Below are positions 42,555-50,247 of a stretch of 64,000 nt of DNA, piece by piece. The notes under the pieces were generated by a model that saw nothing but the letters and a program-made list of their open reading frames with translations, searched no databases and was not told where the DNA came from. Where the stretch lies: assembly GCF_014656055.1 (NCBI RefSeq), contig NZ_BNBR01000006.1, positions 62,001 to 126,000 on the forward strand. The letters are read 5' to 3'. Position numbers and translations under genes: made by a program. The DNA is from Streptomyces griseosporeus. GTDB taxonomy: Bacteria; Actinomycetota; Actinomycetes; Streptomycetales; Streptomycetaceae. Positions within the stretch are counted from its first letter, which is position 1. The number at the start of each line of letters is the position of its first letter.

Positions 42555-44273
42555 TCAGCCACGTCGGGTGTCGCGCAGGATGCGGATCGCGGGCCAGGCG
42601 CACAGGGCCGTGATGCCCCACAGGATGCCGAGCATGACCACCCACTCCCCGGTGCCGAACTCGCTGCGAGCCACCGTGACCGACAGGGCCACGAAGGCCA
42701 GCAGGACGGTCAGGATGCCCCAGATGACCAGGGACACCGTCTGGCCGGTGGTGCGGCGGCGGAAGGCGGGGGCTTGTGCCGTGGCGTGCGGGTGCGCTGA
42801 GTGCTGCGCGGGGGTGAAGGAGCGTCGCTCGCGCGGGGGTTGTGGGACGACCGCTGCCGGGGGCAGGGCGGCGTCCAGGGCGGCCAGCGCGGTGGCGTCG
42901 ATGCCGTACCGGTCGGGTTCGACGTCGACGACCAGGCCGTCCGTGCCGATGAGTCGCCGTCCGCCGTCCGGCCAGGTCAGGACCGCCGCGCAGGCGCGGT
43001 GCAGGACGGTCGCCGCGGACTCGGTGCCGTCCGCCTCCCGGCCGACGAAGCTGACGCCGTCCGCCCCGAGCACCAGGGCGCAGCCGCTGTTGTCGCGGGC
43101 CGTGAAACGGCGTCCGGTGACGGCGTACGGCGAGGTCGTGGGCGCGGCCGTGTAACCGGCCCAGTCGGCGCTGTGCCCGGCGGGCACCTGCAGCAGGGCC
43201 GTACCGGCCGCTTCCAGGGCCACGGCGTGCACGTGCTGGTCCGTCACCGCCCGCAGCTCGGCCCGCTGCTGCTCCAGCGGCACCGGCGGACGCCCGGCGA
43301 GCAGGTCCTCGGCGGCCCCGACGAGCCGTCGTACGGCCGCGTCGGGCGCGGTGAGCGCCGTCTCGGCCCGCCCGCGCACGGTCTCCAGGTCGCCGCCGTC
43401 GACACGGCCGGCCTGGAGCGCGGCGAGGACGTCGACGAAGCCGCCGAGCACGGCGTCCTGCCGGTCGGGCAGCGCGTCCGCGAACGCGGCGATCACGGCG
43501 TGGCCGTCGCGGCGGGAGGTGTGGTCGGCGGCGGTGGTGTAGGAGTAGCCGCCCTCCTGGCGCAGGGCGCGGGTGAGCGCGCGCTCCAGCACACCGGCGT
43601 ACACGCGGGCGGCGGCGGTGTCGGCGACGACCGCGTCCAGCAGGACACCGCCCTTGCCGTCGGAGAAGTAGGCGGGGGTGGAGGGCAGGGCGGAGGTGAC
43701 GGCGGGCAGGGGGCGCCGCTCGCCCGGGGGCAGCTTCAGCGACAGCCCGGCCGGGATCCGCTCCCCCGCCACCCACAGCACGGCGTTGCCCTGCGTGAAC
43801 CAGGTCTGCGCCCAGTGCCGTACGTCGTCGGGGCCCAGCAGCGGCACGCCCCACTCGGGGTAACTGGGGAGGCCGTACCCCTGGGCGCCGTACCGCCACA
43901 GCGGGAGCTGCGGCCGGTCCCGTCGGGACTCCTCGGTGCGCAGGATCTCCTTCTCGGTCGCCAGCCGTTCCATGGGCAGGTCGGCGAGGGAGGCGCAGAC
44001 GCTCTGCAGGTAGGCGAGGATCTGGGCTTCGTCGCCTTCCGTGTAGAAGTGCGTGAAGGCGTCCTTGGTGGTGCCGTTGTAGTCGTGTGCGGCCAGGCCC
44101 TGGCGGTGCAGGGCGAGGTGCTCGACGAGATGCGTGACGCCGGTACGGGCGAGCGTCTCGTCGGCGACACCGACGCGGAAGACGAGCCCGGCGCGCATCG
44201 GGCCGGCGGAGTGGGCGAAGAGGGCGGGGATGCCGTCGACGTCGGTGAGGAGGATGTCGGCCTGCGGGTTCAT
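42555..44273 (-). CDS. membrane-tethered M16 peptidase-like protein
   Basis: 572 residues. The inverted zinc motif HLVEH is at residues 48-52 (THLVEHLAL), followed by DYNGTTKDAFTHFYTEG, as in M16/insulinase-type peptidases. A second, inactive-type M16 half follows (VLLDAVVADTAAARVYAGVLERALT, TRALRQEGGYSY). A linker rich in Pro/His leads to two membrane helices (VSLVIWGILTVLLAFVAL and VVMLGILWGITALCAWPAI). No signal peptide is seen, so the peptidase domain probably faces the cytoplasm. This combination is unusual: M16 enzymes are normally soluble or, in bacteria, periplasmic or processing-type. It follows the TPR-like gene by 41 bases. Confidence 0.75.
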   Translation of the reverse strand: MNPQADILLTDVDGIPALFAHSAGPMRAGLVFRVGVADETLARTGVTHLVEHLALHRQGLAAHDYNGTTKDAFTHFYTEGDEAQILAYLQSVCASLADLPMERLATEKEILRTEESRRDRPQLPLWRYGAQGYGLPSYPEWGVPLLGPDDVRHWAQTWFTQGNAVLWVAGERIPAGLSLKLPPGERRPLPAVTSALPSTPAYFSDGKGGVLLDAVVADTAAARVYAGVLERALTRALRQEGGYSYTTAADHTSRRDGHAVIAAFADALPDRQDAVLGGFVDVLAALQAGRVDGGDLETVRGRAETALTAPDAAVRRLVGAAEDLLAGRPPVPLEQQRAELRAVTDQHVHAVALEAAGTALLQVPAGHSADWAGYTAAPTTSPYAVTGRRFTARDNSGCALVLGADGVSFVGREADGTESAATVLHRACAAVLTWPDGGRRLIGTDGLVVDVEPDRYGIDATALAALDAALPPAAVVPQPPRERRSFTPAQHSAHPHATAQAPAFRRRTTGQTVSLVIWGILTVLLAFVALSVTVARSEFGTGEWVVMLGILWGITALCAWPAIRILRDTRRG

Positions 44274-44314
44274 GGCGGTTTCTCTGTTCTGGTGCGGGCA
44301 GCGGGCAGCGCCGG

Positions 44315-45268
44315 TCAGCCTCGGGCGAGGGCCGCGTCGCGGTGGCGTATGTAGGACTGGGCGGCGTTGCCGAAGTAGTCCCAGGGGTATTCGCCGGCGA
44401 GGTTGCCGAGCAGGCGGAAGCAGGCGGCGGCGCGCGGCAGGTCGCCCATGAGGGAGAACAGCGCGGCGAAGCAGCCGGTGACGGAGACCCAGCCGTACCC
44501 GCGCTGGAAGCCGGGGTGGAAGACGGACCGGTCGGCGGCCTGGGCCAGTTCTGTCCGTACGTGCGGTTGCCGCAGGTAGGCGTCCCGCTCGGCGCCCTTG
44601 AGCGCGTACCAGTGCTCGAAGTGGGCCTCGGCGACGAGACCGGCGTTGGGCGCGCCCTCAGGGGCGGCGTCCGCGCACTCCCGTACGAACCCGTGGGCGG
44701 CCTCCCAGCTGCCGCTCCACTTGGGGCAGAGCTGCTGGAGGAGCCGGGCCTGGGCGGTGAGGTGATGCGGGTGGTGCTTGGCGAGCTGCTCGTACCGCCT
44801 GCGGGCCTCGTTCTGCCCGAGCTGGAGGCCCATGGCGGTGGTGAGCCGCTCGCACCAGGCCGCGTCGAACGCCGGGTCGAGGGCGGTGGCCCGGATGAGC
44901 AGCTGCTCGGCCTGCCGCAGGTGGGCGTGGAGTCCGGCGAACTGCTCTCGGCTGACGTGCTCGGCGGCGTACGACGTCCGGATCTCCCAGCCGATGTTGA
45001 CCTCACGGGCCCCGAGGACGGTGAGCGCGAGGACGTCGTGCGGCTGGGCGTCGACGAGGGGCCGCAGCCACTCCTCCACACCCTTCACCTCGCCGAGCTG
45101 CCGCACGGCGAAGGAGCGGTCGGTACCGGCGGGCAGCCCGTCGACGTAGTTCCGGATCGCCGCCCAGTCCCGCGCGGCGGCGGCCTGCCGCAACCAGGCG
45201 GCCTCGGGGTGAGCGGAGGCCACCTCGAAGTCGGGAGGCGGGAGCGCGGGGGCGGATGCGTGCGACAT
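44315..45268 (-). CDS. TPR-like helical repeat protein
   Basis: 317 residues, mostly helical with repeat-like spacing (EWLRPLVDAQPHDVLALTVLG, AEQLLIRATALDPAFDAAW, YEQLAKHHPHHLTAQARLLQQL). The end FRLLGNLAGEYPWDYFGN matches FRILEPWVGGEPWSYHGN of the gene at 50244. PHHLTAQARLLQQLCPKWSG likewise matches PHHFYAHLNALQYWCAKWCG there, so the two are paralogues. No signal peptide. It lies directly upstream of the M16-like gene on the same strand. Role unknown, possibly protein-protein scaffolding. Confidence 0.6.
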   Translation of the reverse strand: MSHASAPALPPPDFEVASAHPEAAWLRQAAAARDWAAIRNYVDGLPAGTDRSFAVRQLGEVKGVEEWLRPLVDAQPHDVLALTVLGAREVNIGWEIRTSYAAEHVSREQFAGLHAHLRQAEQLLIRATALDPAFDAAWCERLTTAMGLQLGQNEARRRYEQLAKHHPHHLTAQARLLQQLCPKWSGSWEAAHGFVRECADAAPEGAPNAGLVAEAHFEHWYALKGAERDAYLRQPHVRTELAQAADRSVFHPGFQRGYGWVSVTGCFAALFSLMGDLPRAAACFRLLGNLAGEYPWDYFGNAAQSYIRHRDAALARG

Positions 45269-45299
45269 GCGGCGCATCGTAAGCGAGCCCACTGACAGC

Positions 45300-45316
45300 G
45301 GCGCCCGGGGGGCGCC
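45300..45316 (-). terminator. short hairpin after the DUF397 gene
   Basis: GGCGCC (45300-45305) and GGCGCC (45311-45316) form a 6-bp stem with a G-rich five-base loop, 17 bases past the DUF397 stop and just before the start of the TPR-like gene. Confidence 0.45.
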
Positions 45317-45332
45317 TCGCCTGACCTGCGCT

Positions 45333-45527
45333 TTACCGTTCGGGGGTCGCCTTGAGGGCGTCGAGGAAGGGGGCGAAGGCGGTGGCGGGGAAGGTGAGGG
45401 GGGTGCGGGTGGGGGATTTGGAGTCGCGGATGGCTATGTGGGGGCCTAGGTGAGCGATCTCCACGCAGTTGTTGCCGTCGCCGCCGCCCGAGTAGGACGA
45501 CTTCCGCCAGTGACAGGAGAGGGTCAC
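45333..45527 (-). CDS. DUF397 protein
   Basis: 64 residues. The sequence WRKSSYSGGGDGNNCVEIAHLGPHIAIRDSK followed by PLTFPATAFAPFLDAL is the DUF397 signature. Such proteins nearly always sit beside an XRE-DUF5753 regulator in Streptomyces and are thought to act with it. GTG at 45527 follows the regulator stop by seven bases. Confidence 0.93.
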   Translation of the reverse strand: MTLSCHWRKSSYSGGGDGNNCVEIAHLGPHIAIRDSKSPTRTPLTFPATAFAPFLDALKATPER

Positions 45528-45534
45528 GGTGGGC

Positions 45535-46386
45535 TCACAACTCCTTGGCCAGCTTATGGATGAAGTCGCGCGACTGTGCCGGGTCGAGCGACGCGGCTTC
45601 TACTTTACGGAAGAGTTTTCGAAAGACGTCCAGCTGTGCTTCTGAGTCGATGAAGGCGGTGCCATGCGGGGCGTCCCGGACGGCGGTGTCCAGCCTCGGC
45701 ACCGCACCGCCCGCGAGCATCATGGCGCTCCACGCGCCGCCGAAACCGTCCAGGTCGAAGGGGACGACCCGAACGGTGATGTGCTCGGCGTCGGACACCT
45801 CCAGCACGCGGGCGAGCTGAGCCGCTGAGGCCGCGCGGTCGCCGACACGGATGCGAAGGGCGGCCTCGTGGATGACCGCTTCGTACGGGACGGGCCTGGC
45901 TCCCGTCAGGATCACCTTGCGCTGCATGCGGTGCTGGACGCGCAGCTCCAGTTCGTCAGCCGGGAGGTGAGGGATACGGGAGGCGAAGGCGGCACGGGCA
46001 TACTCCTCCGTCTGCAACAGACCCGGGATGAACAGGAACTCCACGTCGCGCCGATAGGTGGCGTGGTGTTCCAGCTCCGCGATGTCGAGGAAGGGCGTGG
46101 GCAGCGACCCGCGGTACTCCTCCCACCACCCTCGGGTCCGGTCGGTAGCCATGACCACGAGGGCATCGATCAACCGGCCATCCGAACAGGCGTAGTTGGA
46201 GGCGAGCCGCCGCAGTCGCTGCTCGCTGACCCCGGACAGGCCGGCTTCGATCTGGCTGATCTGCACGTTGCTGACGCCGAGCAGGTTCGCCGCCTCCCGG
46301 GCACTGAGCCCGGCAGCGTCCCGGAGTCTGCGCAGCTCGGTCGCCAGGCGGAGTTGCCGTGCCGTCGGTTCGCGCCTGGTTCCCAT
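45535..46386 (-). CDS. XRE regulator with DUF5753 domain
   Basis: 283 residues. The HTH covers about residues 14-70 (ATELRRLRDAAGLSAREAANLLG, then VSNVQISQIEAG). The DUF5753 sensor part has FLFIPGLLQTEEYARAAF, LRVQHRMQRKVIL and ITVRVVPFDLDGFGGAWSAMML. AAGGAG lies seven bases before the ATG at 46386. With the following DUF397 gene and the divergent ATPase gene this makes the AbaA/WhiJ-like triad common in Streptomyces. Probably controls differentiation or secondary metabolism in some way. Confidence 0.93.
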   Translation of the reverse strand: MGTRREPTARQLRLATELRRLRDAAGLSAREAANLLGVSNVQISQIEAGLSGVSEQRLRRLASNYACSDGRLIDALVVMATDRTRGWWEEYRGSLPTPFLDIAELEHHATYRRDVEFLFIPGLLQTEEYARAAFASRIPHLPADELELRVQHRMQRKVILTGARPVPYEAVIHEAALRIRVGDRAASAAQLARVLEVSDAEHITVRVVPFDLDGFGGAWSAMMLAGGAVPRLDTAVRDAPHGTAFIDSEAQLDVFRKLFRKVEAASLDPAQSRDFIHKLAKEL

Positions 46387-46625
46387 CGACCGCTCCTTGC
46401 CCCAACACGCCTGCTCAGGCGACTCGTTCGGGTGCCAGATTACGCGACCCACTTGCTCCACCGAAACTTTAAGGTCTACCGTCGGTGACGCGACGCATAC
46501 GCTGCGGAACCATCCGGGGCACCGGAAGCGCACCGGCCCCGCCATGCCATGGCGGGCGCGGCAATGACACCGCCCGGAACACCCGCAGCCTCTCCGAATC
46601 CCTGACCACGAACCGGAGTTGACGC

Positions 46626-47039
46626 ATGCCCGAGACCGAAGCCTGGGAATACTCCCTCTACATCCCCAACGACATTCGTGCCGTCCCCGTCTGCCGCCGC
46701 CTGATCCGGCTGGTTCTGACCGTGCACGGCCTGATCCACCTCGCCGACCTCGCGGAACTGCTCGGCGCGGAGCTGGTCTCCAACGCCGTACGGCACACGA
46801 AGGGCCCGGCGGCCCTGCGGGTGCGCTGGCGTGACGGCACGCTGCGGGTCGGGGCGTGGGACGCGGACCCGGAGCCGCCGCACTTCCCCGGCGGATTCAC
46901 CGCCGTACCGCCGACCGAGGGCGAGGACGGGCGGGGCCTGTGCGTCGTACGGACCTGCTCGGACCTGTGGGGCTGGCAGCCGCTGTCGAGATTCGGGAAC
47001 CGGGGGAAGTACGTGTGGTGCGAACTGTCGGCGGCGTGA
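46626..47039 (+). CDS. HATPase_c (anti-sigma-like) ATP-binding protein
   Basis: 137 residues. Histidine-kinase-type ATPase fold: LAELLGAELVSNAVRHTKGPAAL is the N box, and GRGLCVVRTCSDLWGWQP the glycine-rich lid. It resembles the RsbW-like ATPases that accompany XRE-DUF5753/DUF397 pairs. CGGAG precedes the ATG. It is divergent from the regulator gene; the 239-base gap contains a CCCGCCA-N5-TGGCGGG hairpin near 46540. Partner and target are unknown. Confidence 0.88.
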   Translation: MPETEAWEYSLYIPNDIRAVPVCRRLIRLVLTVHGLIHLADLAELLGAELVSNAVRHTKGPAALRVRWRDGTLRVGAWDADPEPPHFPGGFTAVPPTEGEDGRGLCVVRTCSDLWGWQPLSRFGNRGKYVWCELSAA

Positions 47040-47051
47040 GGGAGGTCCGCC

Positions 47052-47543
47052 TCAGGCGACGACCCCGCAGATCTCCTCGATCAGGGCCAGCTGAAGCTCG
47101 ACGGCCCGGCGGCAGCGGGGATCGCCCCGCTCCGCGTCGACGGTGACCGTGCGGCCGAGGGAGGTGGCGTTCAGCACCGACTCGTAGCAGGAGGACAGCA
47201 TCTCCAGCATCCCCTCGGGCGCCTCACCGAGCACAGAGTCGGCGTACTGCGCGAGCGCCTGACAGAGCGAGGCCGCGGTGAAGGGGGACTTGCTTTCCTG
47301 CCAGTCCCAGGCGTCGGCGAGCAGCTGGTCCCACTCGTCCTGCGCGGCGTCGGCGGAGTGGAACTCCTCCACTGCACGCCGGTAGAGGGTGACGGTGGAG
47401 GCGTCGAACAGCTCCTCCAGGGGACGGCCGTACACCGTGACCGTCTCCTCGATGACCCGGAGCCCGAGCCGGCGCAGAGACTCGGGAGAGCATGCCAGAA
47501 GGCCGTCCGAGAACCGGCCGACCTCAACGTCCCACAGCGTCAT
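47052..47543 (-). CDS. hypothetical protein, last gene of the immunity-type operon
   Basis: 163 residues, acidic, cytoplasmic. The ATG at 47543 overlaps the upstream stop by one base (TGATG). Helical pattern ESLRRLGLRVIEETVTVYGRPLEELFDASTVTLYRRAVEEF, then AASLCQALAQYADSVLGEAPEGM. No family is recognised. Its place at the end of the operon suggests it acts with the upstream proteins. Confidence 0.6.
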   Translation of the reverse strand: MTLWDVEVGRFSDGLLACSPESLRRLGLRVIEETVTVYGRPLEELFDASTVTLYRRAVEEFHSADAAQDEWDQLLADAWDWQESKSPFTAASLCQALAQYADSVLGEAPEGMLEMLSSCYESVLNATSLGRTVTVDAERGDPRCRRAVELQLALIEEICGVVA

Positions 47544-48109
47544 CACTTCAACCTGGCCAGTACGGCGTCCAGACGTGCCCGCCCCGTTCGGACGCAGTCC
47601 GCCCGCAGCGCAGCGGCGTCGACCGTTTCCCCGCCGAGCGGGACGGAGCGGCGCTGCCAGGCCAGTTCGTCCTCGTAGAAGCGGGAGCCGGCGACGTTCT
47701 GCTGCATCTGTCCCATCGCCGTCAGCACCACATGCCCGCAGTGCTCGGCCTCCGCGGCATCGCCGGAACCGGCGCAGAGGACCGCGTACCGGAGCGTGAG
47801 CACGCTGTAAAAGGCGTAGATGTCGCGGACGGCGGTGTGGCCCGTCTCCGGGGGCCGCATCTCCGGAAACTCTTCGAGCCGCCCCGCCCGGGCCGGGGCG
47901 TCGTCGAGCGGCTCTTCCGGACGCCACAACCGACCCATTGTGTCGACGAAGAAGTCGGCGTCGGCGTCACGTCCCGGCGCGCCCGCGCGGAGACCGGTGA
48001 AGATCTGGGCCATGCGCTCGGCGCAGGCGGCGGCGTAGACGCGGGCGACACTGCCGGCGCGCGGCGCACGCAGGGCCGCGACGACATCCGCTTCGACCAG
48101 CAAAGCCAC
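47543..48109 (-). CDS. hypothetical protein, operon member
   Basis: 188 residues. Segments VARVYAAACAERMAQIFTGL, AVRDIYAFYSVLTLRYAVLCAG and GHVVLTAMGQMQQNVAGSRFYEDELAWQRR suggest a helical fold. GTG at 48109 lies three bases after the previous stop; TTG at 48103, with GGAG five bases away, is an alternative start. No known family. Confidence 0.55.
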   Translation of the reverse strand: MALLVEADVVAALRAPRAGSVARVYAAACAERMAQIFTGLRAGAPGRDADADFFVDTMGRLWRPEEPLDDAPARAGRLEEFPEMRPPETGHTAVRDIYAFYSVLTLRYAVLCAGSGDAAEAEHCGHVVLTAMGQMQQNVAGSRFYEDELAWQRRSVPLGGETVDAAALRADCVRTGRARLDAVLARLK

Positions 48110-48112
48110 TCC

Positions 48113-48466
48113 TCACACCCGCAGGGGAACCCACGGCACCGCCTCACGCCACCCGGGGCGGTCGTGCGCCCAGTCCATCATCAAGTCGGCGACGGGTTTC
48201 GGCCGGTCGAGTTCGTGGGGCGTCGAGATGTGTGTCTGGTAGTGCTGGTCCGGGCCGCCTGCGCGGTACTCGACCTGGTAGCTCATGTCGTCGTTGAGGT
48301 AGGCCTGCATGTAGTGCTGGCCGCGCGGTTCCAGATCGCACCGCTCCAGGATCACGTACCGGTGCCAGAGATTCATCTCCGACAGCAGGTCGTGCAGCTC
48401 TTCCTCGGTCGGGTCGTCCACGACGCGTCCGCCCTCCTCGGTCGCGCGGAGCCTCGGCTCGGCCAT
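48113..48466 (-). CDS. Imm1-like immunity protein
   Basis: 117 residues. The pattern YVILERCDLEPRGQHYMQAYLNDDMSYQVEYRAGGPDQHYQTHI resembles Imm1-type immunity proteins, which neutralise deaminase or nuclease toxins, and ends LMMDWAHDRPGWREAVPW. ATG at 48466 overlaps the upstream stop (TGATG). Its toxin is not obvious nearby, so it may be an orphan immunity gene. Confidence 0.55.
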   Translation of the reverse strand: MAEPRLRATEEGGRVVDDPTEEELHDLLSEMNLWHRYVILERCDLEPRGQHYMQAYLNDDMSYQVEYRAGGPDQHYQTHISTPHELDRPKPVADLMMDWAHDRPGWREAVPWVPLRV

Positions 48467-49047
48467 CAGACCACCGACTTCCGGAACGGGTCCGTCGGGA
48501 TGATCGCCGCGTCGTCGAGCCGCTGCTCCAGCGCCTCGTGGCCGTGGCGCCTGCGGTACTCGATCTCGGCGGCGGTCACCGGCAGGGTCCAGAGGATGCG
48601 GGCGTGGCCGCCGTCGGGCAGGGGGCAGTGTTCGAGGTCGGGGCCGTGCATGTAGGGGAGGCTGACGAGCAGGTGGTCGCAGCTCGAACCCGGTACCCAC
48701 GGCTCGCCGAGCGGCATGCTGTGCGCGAGGTCGAGCCGGTGACCGCCGCAGTGGTAGTAGGCGATCATCGCCATGAGCTGGACGAACCGCTCGTCACGGA
48801 CGTGCGCGGTCATCACGAACTCCAGCCCGTGACCGTCGCGCTGCATCACGTCCCAGCAGCCGGCGGTCACGTACGCCCACGCGTCGTCGCGGGGGCCGGG
48901 TGCCACGACGAGGATGCGGAGGCGCGGCACGGTCTCCCGCCGCCCCGGCCCGAGGTCGTAGTCGACGGCCTCCACCTCATGCCCCGCGAAGAACTCCCGC
49001 ACATGCGCCTCGACGGCATCCGCGGCCGACTGCATTGCCTCACTCAC
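48466..49047 (-). CDS. SUFU (suppressor of fused)-like protein
   Basis: 193 residues. The sequence LAHSMPLGEPWVPGSSCDHLLVSLPYMHGPDLEHC, then ARILWTLPVTAAEIEYRRRHGHEALEQRLDDAAIIPTDPFRKSVV, matches the bacterial SUFU-like family, often immunity proteins in polymorphic toxin loci. GTG at 49047 overlaps the upstream gene's stop (GTGA). Confidence 0.7.
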   Translation of the reverse strand: MSEAMQSAADAVEAHVREFFAGHEVEAVDYDLGPGRRETVPRLRILVVAPGPRDDAWAYVTAGCWDVMQRDGHGLEFVMTAHVRDERFVQLMAMIAYYHCGGHRLDLAHSMPLGEPWVPGSSCDHLLVSLPYMHGPDLEHCPLPDGGHARILWTLPVTAAEIEYRRRHGHEALEQRLDDAAIIPTDPFRKSVV

Positions 49048-49727
49048 GGGGCCATCATCCCAGGGCGCGACTCGGCCCGTACCTTCGCCAGCCCATGCTG
49101 CGCGATCTGCTCCTCGACCGTCGCCGCGAGCCCCGCCGGGTCGCCGGCTCGCTCCTCCAGGTGGGCAAGCCATTCCTGTGTGTCCGTCCACCCCATCGGT
49201 GCCTCGTACTTGGACCACCCGTCGGCGATCTGCCGCACCCAATCGAGGGTTTCCTCCGCCAGGGGCCGCTCGCCCGCCGCGGCGGGGACCAGGACCATGT
49301 CCTCCAGCTCGGGGATCCCCGTGGGGATCCGCCGTCCCCGCTGTGCCGCCACGGCGGCGGCCCGGTACGCCTGGACGATCTCGGCGATGTCCGGGCGGCG
49401 GCGGAGTGGGAGCGGGCTGCGCTCCTCCGTACGGCCCGCCACCGCGCGGAACGTCTCCGCGTGCCGTCCGACGTCGACGGCTTCCTTGGCCGTCACGGGC
49501 TGGTGCTGGTAATGCGCCAGGGAGAGGGACACCACCGGAAAGTCCCGGGTCAGGGCATGCACATGGGCGGTCGGGTAGTACTGCTCCCCCGACGTCGAGC
49601 GGTTCAGAGTGATGCCCTGGAGGACCGGGCCGATACGGCGGAGGAGGCGCAGGGGCTTCCAGACCGTGAACTCGGGGAACAGCTCGGCCCAGTCGGACGT
49701 GACACGGCGGGCGTCGGCCTTCTTCAT
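49044..49727 (-). CDS. hypothetical protein, operon member
   Basis: 227 residues, cytoplasmic. Features: WAELFPEFTVWKPLRLLRRIGPVLQGITLNRS, then YPTAHVHALTRDFPVVSLSLAHYQHQP, then a Leu/Glu/Ala helical C-terminal half ending WLAHLEERAGDPAGLAATVEEQIAQHG. AGGGGTGAG precedes the ATG at 49727. No family is recognised. Probably an immunity-type or accessory protein by context. Confidence 0.6.
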   Translation of the reverse strand: MKKADARRVTSDWAELFPEFTVWKPLRLLRRIGPVLQGITLNRSTSGEQYYPTAHVHALTRDFPVVSLSLAHYQHQPVTAKEAVDVGRHAETFRAVAGRTEERSPLPLRRRPDIAEIVQAYRAAAVAAQRGRRIPTGIPELEDMVLVPAAAGERPLAEETLDWVRQIADGWSKYEAPMGWTDTQEWLAHLEERAGDPAGLAATVEEQIAQHGLAKVRAESRPGMMAP

Positions 49728-49738
49728 CTCACCCCTGA

Positions 49739-50247
49739 TCAGTGCGAGTTGTTCGGGGCGGCCAAGGAGACCGGCGCGCGGTACGGGTTCCAGAAATCGA
49801 CCTCGGCTCGCTCCTGGGCGTCGATCAGCGCATCGTCAAGCTCGTCGCTTCCCCGTCGAAGGGAGTCGCGACCACGAAGCCGGCGAGTCCGGTTCCCGGC
49901 CAGAGCGGTCCCGGCGCCCGGTAGACGGTCTGCGCCGCGAGGGCCTTGCCCGATCGTGCGGCGTAGATCCCGACCTGTGCGATCGACTCGGCGAGGTCGT
50001 CGCATTCCGGATCGCAGGAGAGGAAGAACTCCTGCCGGTGCCTCGTGTTCGCGCCCGGTACCGGGATGTCGCAGACACCGGAGGTGCGGTAGAAGGTCAG
50101 CTCGTCCTCGCCCTCCCCCTCGACCCACTTGAGGATCCGGATGTCGTGACCGTCGAGAGTCCCGAACGACGCCTCGCGCTGCGGTTCGCCCCAGGTGCGG
50201 AGGAAGAACTCCGCAGGACTCGTCGGGAGCTCTGGCACGGTTGTCAC
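49739..50247 (-). pseudogene. second SUFU-like gene with a frameshift near its 3' end
   Basis: The frame from GTG 50247 (overlapping the upstream stop as GTGA) encodes 140 residues with YRTSGVCDIPVPG, RQEFFLSCDPECDDLAESIAQVG and GPLWPGTGLAGFVVATPFDG, matching the SUFU-like family. It ends at 49825. A different frame then carries GSDELDDALIDAQERAEVDF and WNPYRAPVSL down to 49739, which looks like the expected C-terminal helix and tail. A one-base loss near the GGGG run at about 49858 would explain this. It may be a pseudogene, a programmed frameshift or a sequencing error. Confidence 0.6.
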
